This document shows positions 23,901 through 38,900 of a DNA stretch of 64,000 nt, in pieces (the stretch's first letter is position 1; each line of letters begins with the position of its first letter). The DNA is taken from positions 113,473,546-113,537,545 of the forward strand of contig CP136068.1 in the NCBI GenBank assembly GCA_032622095.1, given 5' to 3'. The notes below the pieces were generated by a model, which saw only the letters and a program-made list of their open reading frames with translations, was not told where the DNA came from and made no database searches. The position numbers and the translations under genes are program-made. Source of the stretch: Siphonodentalium dalli. Its lineage: Eukaryota; Mollusca; Scaphopoda; Gadilida; Siphonodentaliidae.

Positions 23901-26900
23901 CTATAGTACTCGAGCAATTGTGTTCTTGTAAATTCCTTGCATTGGATATTGGAATTTAACAATAGGCGAGTACCCTTTTTCACACCATACATCGTTGTGA
24001 ACTGACTTATATAATGTTCTGGGAGAGCCATTCTGTAACTGGGATTCATTTCAGCAGCAAGCTGCTCGGTTTTTGTGGTGTTTGGAGTGTCCCAACGCTG
24101 CATCTTTTTGTTATTATATAGTACTCGAATTGTCTAACTTGGGGAAAAACAAGAACTCGCTTGACGGGCTGATAAATTACCAACTTAGGGAGTTCCATAG
24201 TACAGACATAACACAAATCGGGTAGAACACGGTGTTAACATTACAAGTATACGAGCCTGAATTAGTGGTTGTCACCGCAATGAAACGCGTGCGAATGTCG
24301 ATATGTCGGATTATCGCTTTGTGTATTGCGCACTCATGCATTAACCCTTTCTCGACGTGCGAAGTTTCACTGGGTCAATAAAATCGTAGTCATATTGAGA
24401 TGATGGGTTCAAATTACGCAAGGGCGTAGATAGATATATTTTGAGATGGGGTTCATAAACATAGACAAATTGGCTTTGATAAATAAGGGTTTGCACATAA
24501 ATTGTGTTGTGACGGGGGCGATTCTCATCAAAATACTCAACAATTGGGAATGTCACGCAGGGACGTTCAATGGGTGTTGGCGCATCACAATAATCTTCGT
24601 CCCAAAGTTAGTGATGATTGATTTATGGGGTAAACGGCAATTAGTTCAGAAGTTTCGATCGGTTGGAATTGTTGGTTTGGGGATTTCTAACAGTTGGAAA
24701 TCTTGAGTAACCATTGCAGAATTTCAACCGAATGGGGTGCAAATATAGTTTTCTGGTTCAGGGAGGATGTGTACTCGGGCAGCGGAGACCTTATACGTGA
24801 ATGTTACCGCGATTCCATGGTAGAAAATGGCACTGAATTTAAAAATTAAGACTGGAGAATAGGTTATAATCATTACAATGACTAAATTTTCCAGCTAATG
24901 TAACTGCAAATTATAATTTCTCCTACTAGTATGATGTTTTCCTACATTCAGTGTAATTTTGGTTGTTAAATCTAAGTTTCTACTTAAACAAAAAGTTACA
25001 CCGACCCTTTGGAAAATATACTTGAAATATATATTTTCACCCTTTTAACTTGGAAATATTGTTATCAGTCTATTATCTCCGGCAATTCAGTTTGTTTTCA
25101 ATTGCATTGTACTTGTATCGAAATCGTACGTATACGACAACCAGTTAAAATTTCCCTGCTCAATCTGACACTATAATCACCAAGTGTAGGTTTTTCTGTC
25201 GATGTGGTTTATTTGTGATCACTCTATCCGTCTCTATCCCTTTGTGTTCGTACATACATCGTTAAATATATTTGACCATGAACCATGTAAATACAAGGAA
25301 AGTCATGAAAAGCTATATATTGTCTTCTATGATGTTGGTCAATAAAACATCTATCTCTTATAAAGAGCGTTTTCGCTTACGATATTTTGTATACTCGTGT
25401 TCTGCGTAAAATGTTGTAATCGTTTGTGTGTTTTCGCGATGCTTGTGCCATTGGGATTATGGTGCACGCAAGTAGTTTTCGTCTTCCCCATTGCCTATCA
25501 TAACATTGACTTTATACATCCACTAAACCACTCGCCAAATGTCTCAAAAATATATAGGCATTACTATATCCATTTATGTATAATATTAGTGTAAGTTCCC
25601 TTTACCCATTAACAAGCGTTCGCATCCACGCGTAGTAAACGAAGATCCATAGTACTGGATTTTGTCTGTTCTTGTAAATGACGGGGAGTCGCACACACTT
25701 GTAAATTATCGTATCCATAGTATTCGACAGTTTGTCCACGTGGAGAAACACGGCAATTGTAATTCTATAGTATAGGCCCCTGGTCAATATTAGTCGTGAT
25801 TTAAGGGGAAACTGGCATTCCGTGCGTCGAATGCAACAAATGAAATACGACCAGACAGGTAGCAGCTCTATCTACTGACATGAGTTATCTTACGGTGGTA
25901 GCATTCTTTTGAGTAACTGGTCCATCTTCTTTTTCTCTTCGTGTAACTCCTGCGTTCGTTGATCGACAATCTCTTCTAAATTGCAAGCATATTTCTCCAG
26001 CTTCTCCACCAAGACATCGAGGATATTTGTATTTCTGTATGATATATATAGGGTAATATTAAGGGTGGCGTACATAATCTCTTCCCTGAGAATTCTGTAT
26101 TGATCAGGGGGTCTTTCCGATACCTCACCATCCACCCCACCCCCTTGCAAATGTTTTATTGTTTCCAGGCCAACATTTTTTTTACCCATACCCCCCCCCC
26201 CCCCCCCGAACATTAGCAAAAATAAATCAGAGTAATATGAAAGAACATTATATAAGCCTGCTTCTGTCCGGCGATTAATATATTCCAACATTAATAAAAC
26301 CCCAAAACAGCGGAATGGTAGTACATGTAGCATGATCGGAAGCAAGATCATAAAACAGTCCCATAGGTATCTGCTTCCTATAGTTTTGCCAACATTGAAA
26401 TACATCTGAGTGAATATATACAGAAATGCATCATGCATATGTTCATCTTCTAAAGAGCTGTGACAGTCACCTCACAATTATAATGGTCCATGTGCACATA
26501 GAGTGTTCAAGTTTGTTGGCCGATGCACTTCATGTGGTATCCTAATGGACTGGGCAGTATGTCAGTGACTATTTGATTGCTTATGTGTGGTCTACCATAA
26601 AATACAAAATAAAATGGTTTTGATAGCCAGTGACTGCTGTAAAAGGCTTAGATTGTAGGTTGATATTTGCAAATAGTTTGTTATAATTTGTTACTGTTGA
26701 AATGTGGATTTAAAATTTAATCAGAAATTGATTTATGTTTAATTTATTACCCGAACATGCTTATTGACTTGAATAACGACTGGCAGAAATACTGAGAAAG
26801 AATAAGTTATCAGATAACTTGCTCTGAATAACTGTACTTAAATTCATATTGTGTCTATTGTGTTGACCGGGCAGATCTATTGGAAAATGTCATTGATAAA

Positions 26901-29900
26901 GACTGAGTTCTCTGAAATACTGGTTAACTTTCTATTTGTCTGACGAATGCCACACCATTAATTGTAACGCTTCTAGTAACGAGGAGCAACGTGCTCCTAA
27001 CTATCACAGCAGAAACAAACTGTTACTCCGAATGGCCTTATGCCAAGGCAGTATGTAATTCAAGGGGTATGGTGGTTGAAGGGTAAATATGCTGACAAAA
27101 ATCCCATGGAAATGCAAAGTGACCATCTGGGTAACAAATTTCAAAACTGATAGCGGGTTTATTATCTCCGCATGTGTGCAGAGACGTGGCGACAGGGGGG
27201 TTTGGGGGTGTCTCACCCCCCCCCCCCAACTTTGATCAAAATTTGTAACAGTTAGAAATTTCATACCTGCCAAAACATTAGTTGGAAATTTCACACCAAA
27301 AACAGGTTGAAAATTTTCTTGTAGTTTGATTTTCAAACAATTTATTGGGGAGAATTTATTGTTTTTGGACCAATATTTGCATATTTTCCTATTTTTTTTC
27401 AAAATTTTGGACTGAAATGGTCATCAGTTGGAAATTTTCAAACCTTAGGGGGGTGATAGGGTTGGAAATTTCCAACATTTGGAAAGCTTGTTTCCTGGTC
27501 CCTGTCTCTATATTTAAAACTGGCATGCTCGTAGTGAGCCTCGATTTCGATTTTTTCTCCCAGGTCAAAATACGTCAGAGTTATGACAAAAATAGATCGA
27601 CCTACATTTTCTCCATCAGAACTCTACATCAAAGAGTCTATAGACTCCTTCGGGACCTACATAGACTCCTTCATTTGAGTATTTTTACTTATAATTGGGA
27701 AGTTTTATCATTTTTGGTTCGTGCGAAGACCTCTTATTATCGTGCGGGAAAAGAGAGACATTCAAAACGCGATTTCGTAATTCGACGCACTAGGCTGAAT
27801 AGCCTAACCTTCAGCCGAGTTCCGGGTCAAATACGACGAATGACGTAACACAAAACAAAACGCATTTGTTGACACAAACACCGTTTGAAGAGTTTATTAT
27901 TACATAAAATGATCGTTATTGATTAATTATTGATTAATTATTGATATTTATTGTTGCATATTGGCTGCTATCAATATTTACACAAATAGTATTAATTATT
28001 TCTTATAATTGCTCCTTTGGTCAACTTTGACTATCGGAAAATGAAAATATGCCGCTGAAAAAAATGAAATCGATATTTAAGTCTCATCCTTTCGGCAACA
28101 TGGAATTGGATTTAATTACTTAAATGATTAATATAGTAATTTGCCTTCTATCTGTGATGAAATGAGAAATGGTAATTGTCTTTTTTTGCTAACATTAAAT
28201 TAAATTAAATAAATTAAGTAAAATACAGTGAAATTATTTTTTAAATTATTGTTTATTACATTTTTGCGCACGTTGGCATCTCTCTGAGTGCATTCTAGTT
28301 GGAATTGTCATCAGTTGGAAATTTTCCAGGTTTTTAATTTCCAACTCTAGGAAGGCTTGAGGCTAGTCTTGATGCTAGGATTTTGCGATTTTCTTGTTCA
28401 GATTTCATAATTTTCGCACACCGGTCAGAACCATGGTCGGCCCGGTGTGTCATTGTCCCTCCCCCGTGGCCAATACAAAACTGCTTATTAGTTTAACAAA
28501 ACAATATTTGATTACATTTGGTCAAATTTGTGGACTGAAATTGTCATCAGTTGGAGGAGAATTTTCCAACCTGAGGGGGAGTATGAGGTTTGAAATTTCA
28601 AACACTAGGAAAGCTTCAGATGAGGCCAGTCTAGATGCTAGGATTTGCGATTTTCTTGTATAGTTTTCAAAATTTTCTCACACCGGGCCATAATCGGCCC
28701 GGTGTGTCGTGGTCTCTTGCCCGTAGCCGTGTGCATTTTGTATGGAGTTAGACCACTAGATGTTAGGAATCATGCAATTTTCAGGTTAAAATAACGGAAT
28801 GTTCTCATAATGCGAATATAGAACCATGGTTTATGAATATATAGGATATTAGGCCTGCCACTGAGGTGCAAGGGGAAGGGGGTGCAAATGGAATTCTGCA
28901 AAAGTTGTGTTTGGTCTGATTCTAATCCAAGGGGAGGGGGTGCAGTTGGAATTTTCCATTGTGGACACCCCCCAACGGAGACCCTCTAGCCACGTCCCTG
29001 TGTGTGTATGTCACAACAGCTGCTTCGCTATAAGTCAAAATTGTCCGTGAATTTGGAACTGCAATGTTTGTCAAGAAAACACAATGTGCATTGCTGGTTA
29101 TTTGAAGAAGCAATGCAGTCGAATGTATGCTCTCTATATATATGTACAGTAACTAGGCATAGAGCATTAGATTGAAATGCAATGAAAACAGCCATAAAAT
29201 GCCAGGTTTCTTACATGCATACTAAATCGACACATGTTCACCGGAGTCCAACCTGGTGATGCATAGAGTGTTCTCCAGTCACGAACAAGGGCACATCATA
29301 CTCAGAAATGATGCAACTGGTAAGCACAGTACAAAACTATTCCTATATCTTAATGTTTCCTAATTAATATTTGCATCACACCTTTGTTCCGATCCACCCC
29401 TCCCAGTGTCTGCAGGATGCCCCCCCCCCCCCCCCCCCCCCACCGCCCTTCCTATATTGGTTCGAAGCGATAAGTAATAATTTTTAATTAGTGAGATCAG
29501 TTATCCGGAGCGGTTAAATAAATTTCGATATCCCCCACGTAGATGTATAGCAAAGAAAAAAATAGTCACCTGTTTTTGCTGGACTTTTTAATATATACTC
29601 TGATTTCGTTGAATGTCGGTCGGTCCTCTGGTTTCTCTGACCAAGACTTCCTCATCAGCTCCATCATTTCCGGTTGTATGCCGTGTTGACAGATATCGCT
29701 GATGTCAGGTCGGAAGGGAGGAGTCTCGTTACCTCTTACCCGGCGAACCACCTCTGGAATATGAGACGTTGTATATCGGCATAATCGTATAAGGGTCAGG
29801 GGGTGCTGGTATGGCTGCAGCCCCCTCCCCCACAAAGTTTTGAAAGCTCAAAATTCTGACAATTTTCGGGCCAATTTGACATATTTTCGGTCAAATTCGG

Positions 29901-32900
29901 GCACATTTTCAGGGGAAAGTGTGTTCACATTTCTGCCAGTATTATACATATTTAAGGTTAATTGTAATCATACATTTCATTATATACTCGGTTTACGTCG
30001 AAGGAAACTTGAACTACCGTTGATTAGAGTTCATTGATAATGGTGCACATATATGACCCGCCATATCAAATCCAGTCGTAAGTCGGGATTTTTTTTACCC
30101 TGTGCCAATGCATTCTCTTATATATGCGAGTCGACCATAGGTCGCCTCGCATATATAAGAGAATGCATTGGCCTAACAATTTTTTATCATTTTTTTTAAA
30201 TAAATGTTTCTTCAAATTTTTACCCTGCAGGGAGCCCTACACATATATAGAAGCATATAGAAGAGTGTCGTCTGCTCATGTTTGTCTGGGGCTCTGTATG
30301 GGTGAAATTATTAAATTGTTAAAGAATACAAGAAAAAATAATTAAAATTGTAAAAAATTGTTAGGCCAATGCATTCGCTTATATATGCGAGGCGACCTAT
30401 GGTCGACTCGCATAGAACAGAGAATGCATTGGCACAGGGTAAAAAAAATCCCGACTTACCACTGGATTTGATATGGCGGGTCACATATATCAAAATAACG
30501 TTGTATTTGTTAGCTAGGATACCCATGCATATTCATCTGATCTCATCTAATCCGGATAAATGTCATACATTCCTCAATATTATACCATAATCTCACACTA
30601 AATCATTCTGGCATGGTCAATACTTAGGCACTTTGGTTGAATATTCGCAGATCATGAGATCAATCTCTACTTTAGCTACGACATACATCATAGAGATCAT
30701 ATTCCACCAGTACAAAACCTGTGAACTTTGTGATGTTCTTACCCGTTCTGATAGAGAACTTTATATAACATTGTCAGAACAAACAAGGCAGGGAATATAT
30801 TTCTTTGTCAATATTTCTTCCTCAATAATCTAATTCACATTAGGATGTGGTTCCAGCTCGAGATTACATGTTTTTTGCGATTTTTGTGAGCCGATATCGC
30901 TGTAAACATTGGATTAATTATACCCGGGAGAAATCCCATAATCGTAATCTATGCAAAGCTATATCTTTATTACCTCCAAGTATAGGAGAGATCGATATAC
31001 ATGACATATAATTACAGTTGGATTAAAGTGGGCTCCCCTGGTCAGTGTGGTGGGCCGTTATGTACAAGTATGGAGAGGTGTTGGAAACCACGAGAGTGAA
31101 GCATATATGCACTTGAATGTTCACTACAGCTTTTGTTGCAGGAAAATCTTATTTGTCCAATAGATATGAAAGTTAGTCGTTACAACATGCGTGGGTGTTG
31201 AGAAGATAATTACAATGGACGTGAGACGGATCGCTGAACGCCATTCCTGATCATTGTGCTGAGGACGTACAGGTACTTTGCAGAATATAGTACTAGTTCC
31301 TTGAGGCAGTGGGATATCTGTTCTGTTAGGGTTTCCAGAGAACTTCCGAGTAGGGTTGCTACCAAGTCATCTTTGGCTAACGACGTAAGGTAAAAATATT
31401 CGGGTATGCCGAAACGAGAGATAATCCCTTCCCAAAAAGAGTTTTTGATTGTTATGAGAGCGGCTGGAGAAGAGCATACGAACAGGGCGTGGTCGATTTC
31501 ATATACAATGAAGTAGATTATTAGATCCAGGTAATAACTAAGAAAAATATTACCTGCACAGTGTTATCTAATGGTATACACTTCCCTGTCACAGCAACCA
31601 AATGACGGGTGCATGTATACAATAATAATTGAATACCAATAACTATACTATTAAGTATTACTGGTGAGTGACAGTGGTGGTGGGGTGGGGGTAAATGTGG
31701 GGTGCAAGTTAACAACATTTATTATATGATCATAAACTTTCTTCTAAAAGTCACATACTAAATATTGGGCAAAAGAAGTTGATAAATCACGATATCTACC
31801 TGGTTGTTCTATAAATAGGCCAGATGAGTTAATAACAAGATCACGCGACGTCATGAGTTATTAATATGAAGAATGTTCATGACAATGTAGTGACGTTTGG
31901 TAATATTTTTCATCATACATGTATTGTTTATTAACTTTTGACTTGTTGAAAAACATTGTTGTGCATTTTATGGATTTATATATATGGGTCAGTAAGGTAG
32001 TTCAGGCCTAATGGGCTTGATACCATTAGTGGATCATATAATAAAACACTTATTGCATGGTTTCGAGGTTGATATGAGGATGTATCAACCCTTAGAAGTT
32101 AATGTTCACCGAGGCCACAGGCCGAGGTGAATATTAACTTCCTCGGGTTGATAAATCCTCATGTCAACCTCGAAACCATGCAATAAATGTATAATGCCAT
32201 CTAACTGTATTAGATGCACATGGGACTCACTTTCATCGTCGAATAAATTTGGGTATGGTCCCTGTTGTAGGAAGATCTCGTAGAGTATTATTCCGAAGCT
32301 GTATACGTCACCAGCGTGTGTGCCCCGAAATGGTGGCGACATCAATCTGAGCAGCTCTGGCGCAGTCCACAACAAATCTGCAACCAGATGACCGAATGAA
32401 ACTCACAAATAAGAAGGGTATTATCATGTGCGATCCGAATCATAGTCATTCGTGCGATCCGAATCATTGTCATTCGTGCGATCCGAATCATTGTCATTCG
32501 TGCGATTCGAACATTTATTTTACTACTTTTTTTCCGCCACGTTAACAACGTATACTTTCAAACCCCAATGTACGACTTATGGCATTAAGCGCTACTTTAA
32601 CAATCCTAATTTGTCGTAACTCTATTCTGACTTCACATTGCGTCATCAACTTCGCGTTTGGCTTTAACAAATGGTCAATTATTTGGTTAATGTTTCATCC
32701 TATATATATTTTTGTATAATTCGTAGCAAGAATGTCGCAAAAATCGCAAAACAAAAAATGTATTTCAAATCGCTCACTAAGGGCGAGTGGGCACGTGTGA
32801 GTATATATACGGCGGTACCATAAACAATAATTCAGCACAAAGTTTCACCCAACAGGGCCACAGTCATACATGGCCAGCCTAACGTTTGAACCAAGAGGTC

Positions 32901-35900
32901 AAAAGTCATTAATCGGCCAAATTAGCTAACAAATGTGAAATGTATCTCTTAATGCGACACAAAGTCGTACCTGTGTGTTTGAAGGTATACTACATGTATG
33001 TTAACTCTTTCTATACTGCACCATTGACGAGTAGTTATCCCACAGGAAATATTCAGATTTAGAGAATCTCTAATAAGTCGCGATTCTAAACGAAATGTAT
33101 AAGCAGAGTGCACTAAATTAGATTCGAGCCGAGCTTTAGCAGACGAGGTTAATAATTTAGTGGACGAGGTTAATAATTTAGTGGACGATGTTAATAATTT
33201 AGTGGACGATGTTAATAATTTAGTGGACGAGGTTAATAATTTAGTGGACGAGGTTAATTAATTTCGTATGGAATTACGACGAATTGGATATCCATTTTAT
33301 CACATAATCACATATGATATTACCTATGCACCCCTGCAAATAAATAATAGACCATTCTGATGTACACTTTTTAGTTTCGAATGACATGAATAAAAATTTA
33401 ACGTTGAATTGTGTACCTTTATCGGTGGACATTGGCGCAATTTGATGATGTATTTTTTTATTTAGAAAGGGGCTGATATATACGTCGGTTCGACGTCGGT
33501 ACTCCATCAATGGTTTGACCCTTCCTTTACTAAATACTCAGTGTTCAAATAATAAATTCAACAAAGGTCAATTGATAAACTTAATTATCAGAATATTTCC
33601 CATCTGTATATAGGAATCCTTCAGCACCTGTATTATTATCAAGACTGGATATAGTGTGTCTGACATTTACAGAGTGAGGTTCCCAGAGGGTTAATTTAGT
33701 GACGCTATCCCGCACAGCGGGCTAGCATCACCAAATTCGTCCTCTGTGAACCTCATTCTGCTCATGACTCAACTGCTATGGAGACCATGGCTCATATTGA
33801 AATTCCCCAGTTGAAGATGGTGATGTTCACCTATTAGTCACCTCGATTATGCATTGTATCTTCTGCAAATTAGGGGATATACAGAAACTGAACAGAAGGA
33901 ACAGCAACTAAAACAATGCTAATTTGGAGCTATAGTTACTTCCCAGATAATTAGGTCAAAGCAGAATGAGGTCCCCAGAGGATGGATTTTGTACTGCTAG
34001 CCCGCTGTGCGGGGTAGCATTACTAAATCCCCCTCTGTTGACCTCATTAGGCAAATGTCAGACACACTATATCTAGGCTGGATTATGTGTGGGTTTGTCA
34101 GTCGTCTGCTAATATTTCCTCCTCCCCCCCCCCCAGATTAACAGGCCATTCCAATGTATAAATACTATTATAATTGATGGGAGAACGCGTTCAATATAGA
34201 AAGGAAGAGACGGCATGGTACCAAGATCTTGTATAAATATTACCTTTTTAGGAATACTGGGTATCATCTTTCTAACTGGGCGGAACGACAAAAAAAAGCT
34301 TATTACGCGCGCCGCGTGTATACTAATGTACAAATCCTTTATTTCGCCTAGGCGCTGGAGTTTATGCTAGGGAATTTTTGGGACGGATTTAAAAGTCGAA
34401 CTGCGCGACCAGAAGGCCGAGTCCGGTAAAAGGTGTAGTTGGTAATTTCAATTTCGTTTATTGTCCTTTACATTATTATGTAAATGTTGATTTTTGGTTT
34501 GTGACGAGCTATGTCAATTACAAATAAAATAAATGAAATTGACCCGTTGTACGTCTTATATTCAACTTGTATAGGCATTTTTCGTTTTGCAACCCACTGA
34601 GGGTTGTGGTTGGAGACGATCGATTCGGCCGCCGGTTCGTTAACTAGGTGCTGGTTGTTATTGTTAATTTAACGGAATTCTGAGTTGGTCATTCGCGAAA
34701 CCAATATATTTTATATTCTATAATTGCAAACATGGGAATATAATATATGATATTGAGCGCGTTACCATTTCTGATTATGGTTTTCTTGTAGCTTACTGTC
34801 GTATCCGTTTCCAACCGATATAATTTCATGCCTGCAAATCTCCGATAACATACACCAACACTTTTATGTCAATTATACTCTGTTTCAATTTTTTATTTGT
34901 ATGTATCTGTATGTATTGTCTTTGTGTTGGAATAAGATGTGTTTAAACATAAGAAAGGCAGAGGTTGTTTAGGTTGTTAACGTTATTATTATTACAACAA
35001 TGAACACAATACATGTACATGTAGCTAAATCGGCAGCACCCATCCGAGCATTAAATTTTAGTAGGATCAGTTGCCCAAAGTTAAATATATATACGTCCGT
35101 GTCAACCGCACGCAATAATTATAATATTTACGTTTGTTGACATTTCCTGTTGGCAGTTGTGTTGGCTCGAAGAATTTCTCTGGTCTGTAATCTGTTATCT
35201 TTAGCACCCATCTAGAGTCGATCACACAGTTCGAACTGTTCAAACGCCCATGTGACTTTAACCGAGTGGAGTGCAGAAAATTCATTCCCTGGGACAATAA
35301 AGATATCACATAATTGCACTGTATCATCGAGATATTTCCCCGGTTATCCCTTTACCCAACAAACCGGCCAAAACCGGCCAAATAAAGCTTCAACAGTCTA
35401 AAATATATTCGGTCTGTCTCAATAGAACCATACAAATATGGATATCATTGGAACCGGCTCCTTGACCACATTGTGATAGTTACAGTTATGCCCTGTGCCA
35501 ATGCATTCTCTTATATATGCGAGTCGACCATAGGTCGCCTCGCATATATAAGAGAATGCATTGGCCTAAAAAAAATCTGTTTTTAACACTTTTTACCATT
35601 TTTTCTTACATTCTTTAACAATTTTATAATTTGTAATGTGTTAAGCCAATGCATTCTCTTATATATGCGAGGCGACCTGTGGTCGACTCGCATATATAAG
35701 AGAATGCATTGGCACAGGGCCCTTCTGTTGGGTAAAGGGTTATACACTGATCCACAATTTGTTTTTTCAATCAATTTATTATTATAAACTCATCGTCTAA
35801 TTGGACATTCATGAGTACTATACATGTATATTGTCCTCATTTACAAATGAAAGAATAATATAAATACATATCAAATATGCACTGCCTATAAGTTATAGCG

Positions 35901-38900
35901 TCATAACATTGTTTGGTGGCCGGTGTATATGGCGTACGTGTACTGTACGCACATTACCATTAACAATATACGGGAAGTACATGTTCACTGTACGTTAGTA
36001 TATATAGTTTTACTTGCATGTATCGTGTAATATGAATGTATATTGCATGTAGTTATATAGTGATGCAATAGTGATGATTACCATCAGAGTTGTCAAATAA
36101 ATGCACACGTATATCTCTCAAAGTTATAGTTCTTATAGTCTAGTGTCGCATATTGTATTCGGCGTTTCTTTGATATCATTGCAGGCTATACAGCCTATAT
36201 AATCTTAGGATAGAGAGCGATTAGCTGGCTAATATATCGTCCCCTACAAATCGTGACAATTTACTGAATTAAGCAACTCAAATGATACTCGCACAAATAT
36301 TGAACTGTGAAATTTTGTTTACTGTTAACAGAGGCTGTTTGTATCATATATGTGTTGGGTACAGTACGTTAGTCGAGGGGTCAAAAGTCCGAGGGTTCGA
36401 TAGTCCGAGGGTCCAATGTTTCGAGGGTTCGATAGTCCGAGGGTCCAATGTTTCGAGGGTTCGATAGTCCGAGGGTTCAATATGCTGAGTGTTCGATATA
36501 TAGTCCGACGATTCAATAGTTCGATAGTTCAATAGTCCGAGGATGCGATAGTCTGCCATATACCTATTGGGCATATAGGCCCCAACTTGCAATTATTTGT
36601 GGTTGCCTGTTAAAATGTCGTCACAAATTTCAATTATGAGTGACAAGGGAGGCAAAATGACGTCCACTATAGTAATGAGTGAAATGCCTCTGCATTCTCT
36701 CACATTTAATGGACGAGCTACTGGACATTCTAGATGGTCGAGCCCGAAGAACGAGACCTTTTAGTTTTCGAATGATCAGTCGCGAGTCAATTACATTTTA
36801 GAAAGCGACATAATTATTTTTTGAAAGCTTGACACGCCATAAGTGTTTATGTTCGTATATAGACTATATGTGACCCGCCATATCAAATCCAGTCGTAAGT
36901 CGGGATTTTTGTTACCCTCTGCCAATGCATATATAAGAGAATGCATTGGCCTAACAATTTTTTATCATTTTTTTAAAATAAATGTTTCTTACAATTTTTA
37001 GGACATAAAATAAAAAAAACATCCATTACCCTGCGGGGAGCCCCACACATATAAAATTATAGAAGCATATAGAAAAGTGTCGTCTGCTCATGTTTGTCTG
37101 GGGCTCTGTATGGGTGAAATTATAAAATTGTTAAAGAATACAAGAAAAAATTATTAAAATTGTAAATATTTGTTAGGCCAATGCATTCTTTTATATATGC
37201 GAGGCGACCTATGGTCGACTCGCATATATAAGAGAATGCATTGACACAGGGTAAAAAAATCCCGACTTACGACTGGATTTGATATGGCGGGTCAAATATA
37301 CACATGCACAAAGGTGCAATGATTACTGCAATTTGTATTTGACCTTTCATACCAGAATACTTGCATTCTGTATTTGAATTTTGTATTCTACATCCCGGAT
37401 ATATTGCCTTCCGGCTGTTGAAAATTTAGACCGAATTGTGTGATACAAAACCCCGCTGTCCCTTCTATAGGACCCTCGGACTAATATGTTTTATCTCGAG
37501 TTGATGATCGTTCACCCTTCAGCTATAACAAAACAAAACTTGGCTTCAGCTGACACACAATCCAACATTTATCATATATGCAATTAATTCATACTTAGTT
37601 TAGAAATGTCTATTCACATATACTTTGTATAACAATTGTACTCACGTGAACAATATCTTTTATGAAGGACATTTTAAATAGCCAATCCAATTGTATGTTA
37701 TTATCGTCTAGGACGTCCTGTAAAATATATATGATATAGATGCTGTATTGACCTGTATAAAATTAGTACCCCATTGAATTTACTGACTGGAAAGAGCTCG
37801 GCGATCAGATCATATTGTATATACTGGTTCATATAATCTGTTTTTTGGGTAACCACATACTTTTATCTCGATCCAGCTTCCGTACAGGAGGGATGAACTT
37901 TCCCCGATGGGTTAATGCATTCGCACAATAAGGTTAGTAACTCTGGAAGTTTGTATATCAAGGGTGATAATTCTAAAATAGTGTCCATAAAGTCGACGTC
38001 ACCCCTCGTTAGAGGTTGATACAGCCTCGGTGCCAGTCAGTGGCATGTGAAAATTATTAATGCCCGGAAGCGCCTTTATGGTTCCAGCATACATTTGATG
38101 GATAGTTGCCTTGTCGGCATATAATAGTGTTCTCGCAGGAAACAGAGAGAAATGATTTATAAGTGTACAGAAATATTATACTGGTTTGTGTGTATATAAC
38201 GACGTAAAGTGATCGCCAGAAATCTCGTGATGGTTGCTCGACCTGTTTTTCCAAAGTTGAACAATTGTAGTAAACAAATAAATTGTTCGTTATTTATACG
38301 TTGTTTGTTACGTATCTGGGAAGTGTATGTGGGTTTATTGGATGAACTCATTGAGTGGGCATGGTTTATTGTGTGAATGCATTGAAAGGGCATGGAGAAC
38401 ATTAGTACGGAACAGCGCGTGTAATTCAAAATAACCACAGAGTGAAACAACAACATTATATGGTGTATTCGAATCCGCCTTCTCTGCTATTCGTGAATGC
38501 CGATCACCAAGACAGAACACCGAGAACACGTTCCTGAAAATTCGAACACTGAAAACCGGCTCCTGAATACTGTGACGTCATGTTCGCGTGTACATTCGCG
38601 AACACACAAGAAAGCGGATTCGAATACACCTCTAATGTCTACACAAGAAAGATGACTCGCCTGAAGGCTTCCTTTCTTGCAGTATTTGAACAACACCGTC
38701 AACTGCATGTGTTTCACCCCGATCCCAATGAAGGAATTCACGTTGTCGTGGTTAATCTCTCGCATCTGAAACAAGTAGACATGAGTTTCATATAATAAAT
38801 TATAAATATATATGCATTTTTTGAAAATATAGAATGGGTCACAATTGCATTGTAAGGATGTATATGCATTCAACGTCGTTTTCGATGCATCTAGATCTGG

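Noticed and set aside
27345-27848. 167-residue plus-strand frame
   Set aside because: The first half is hAT element sequence and the rest has no recognisable feature.
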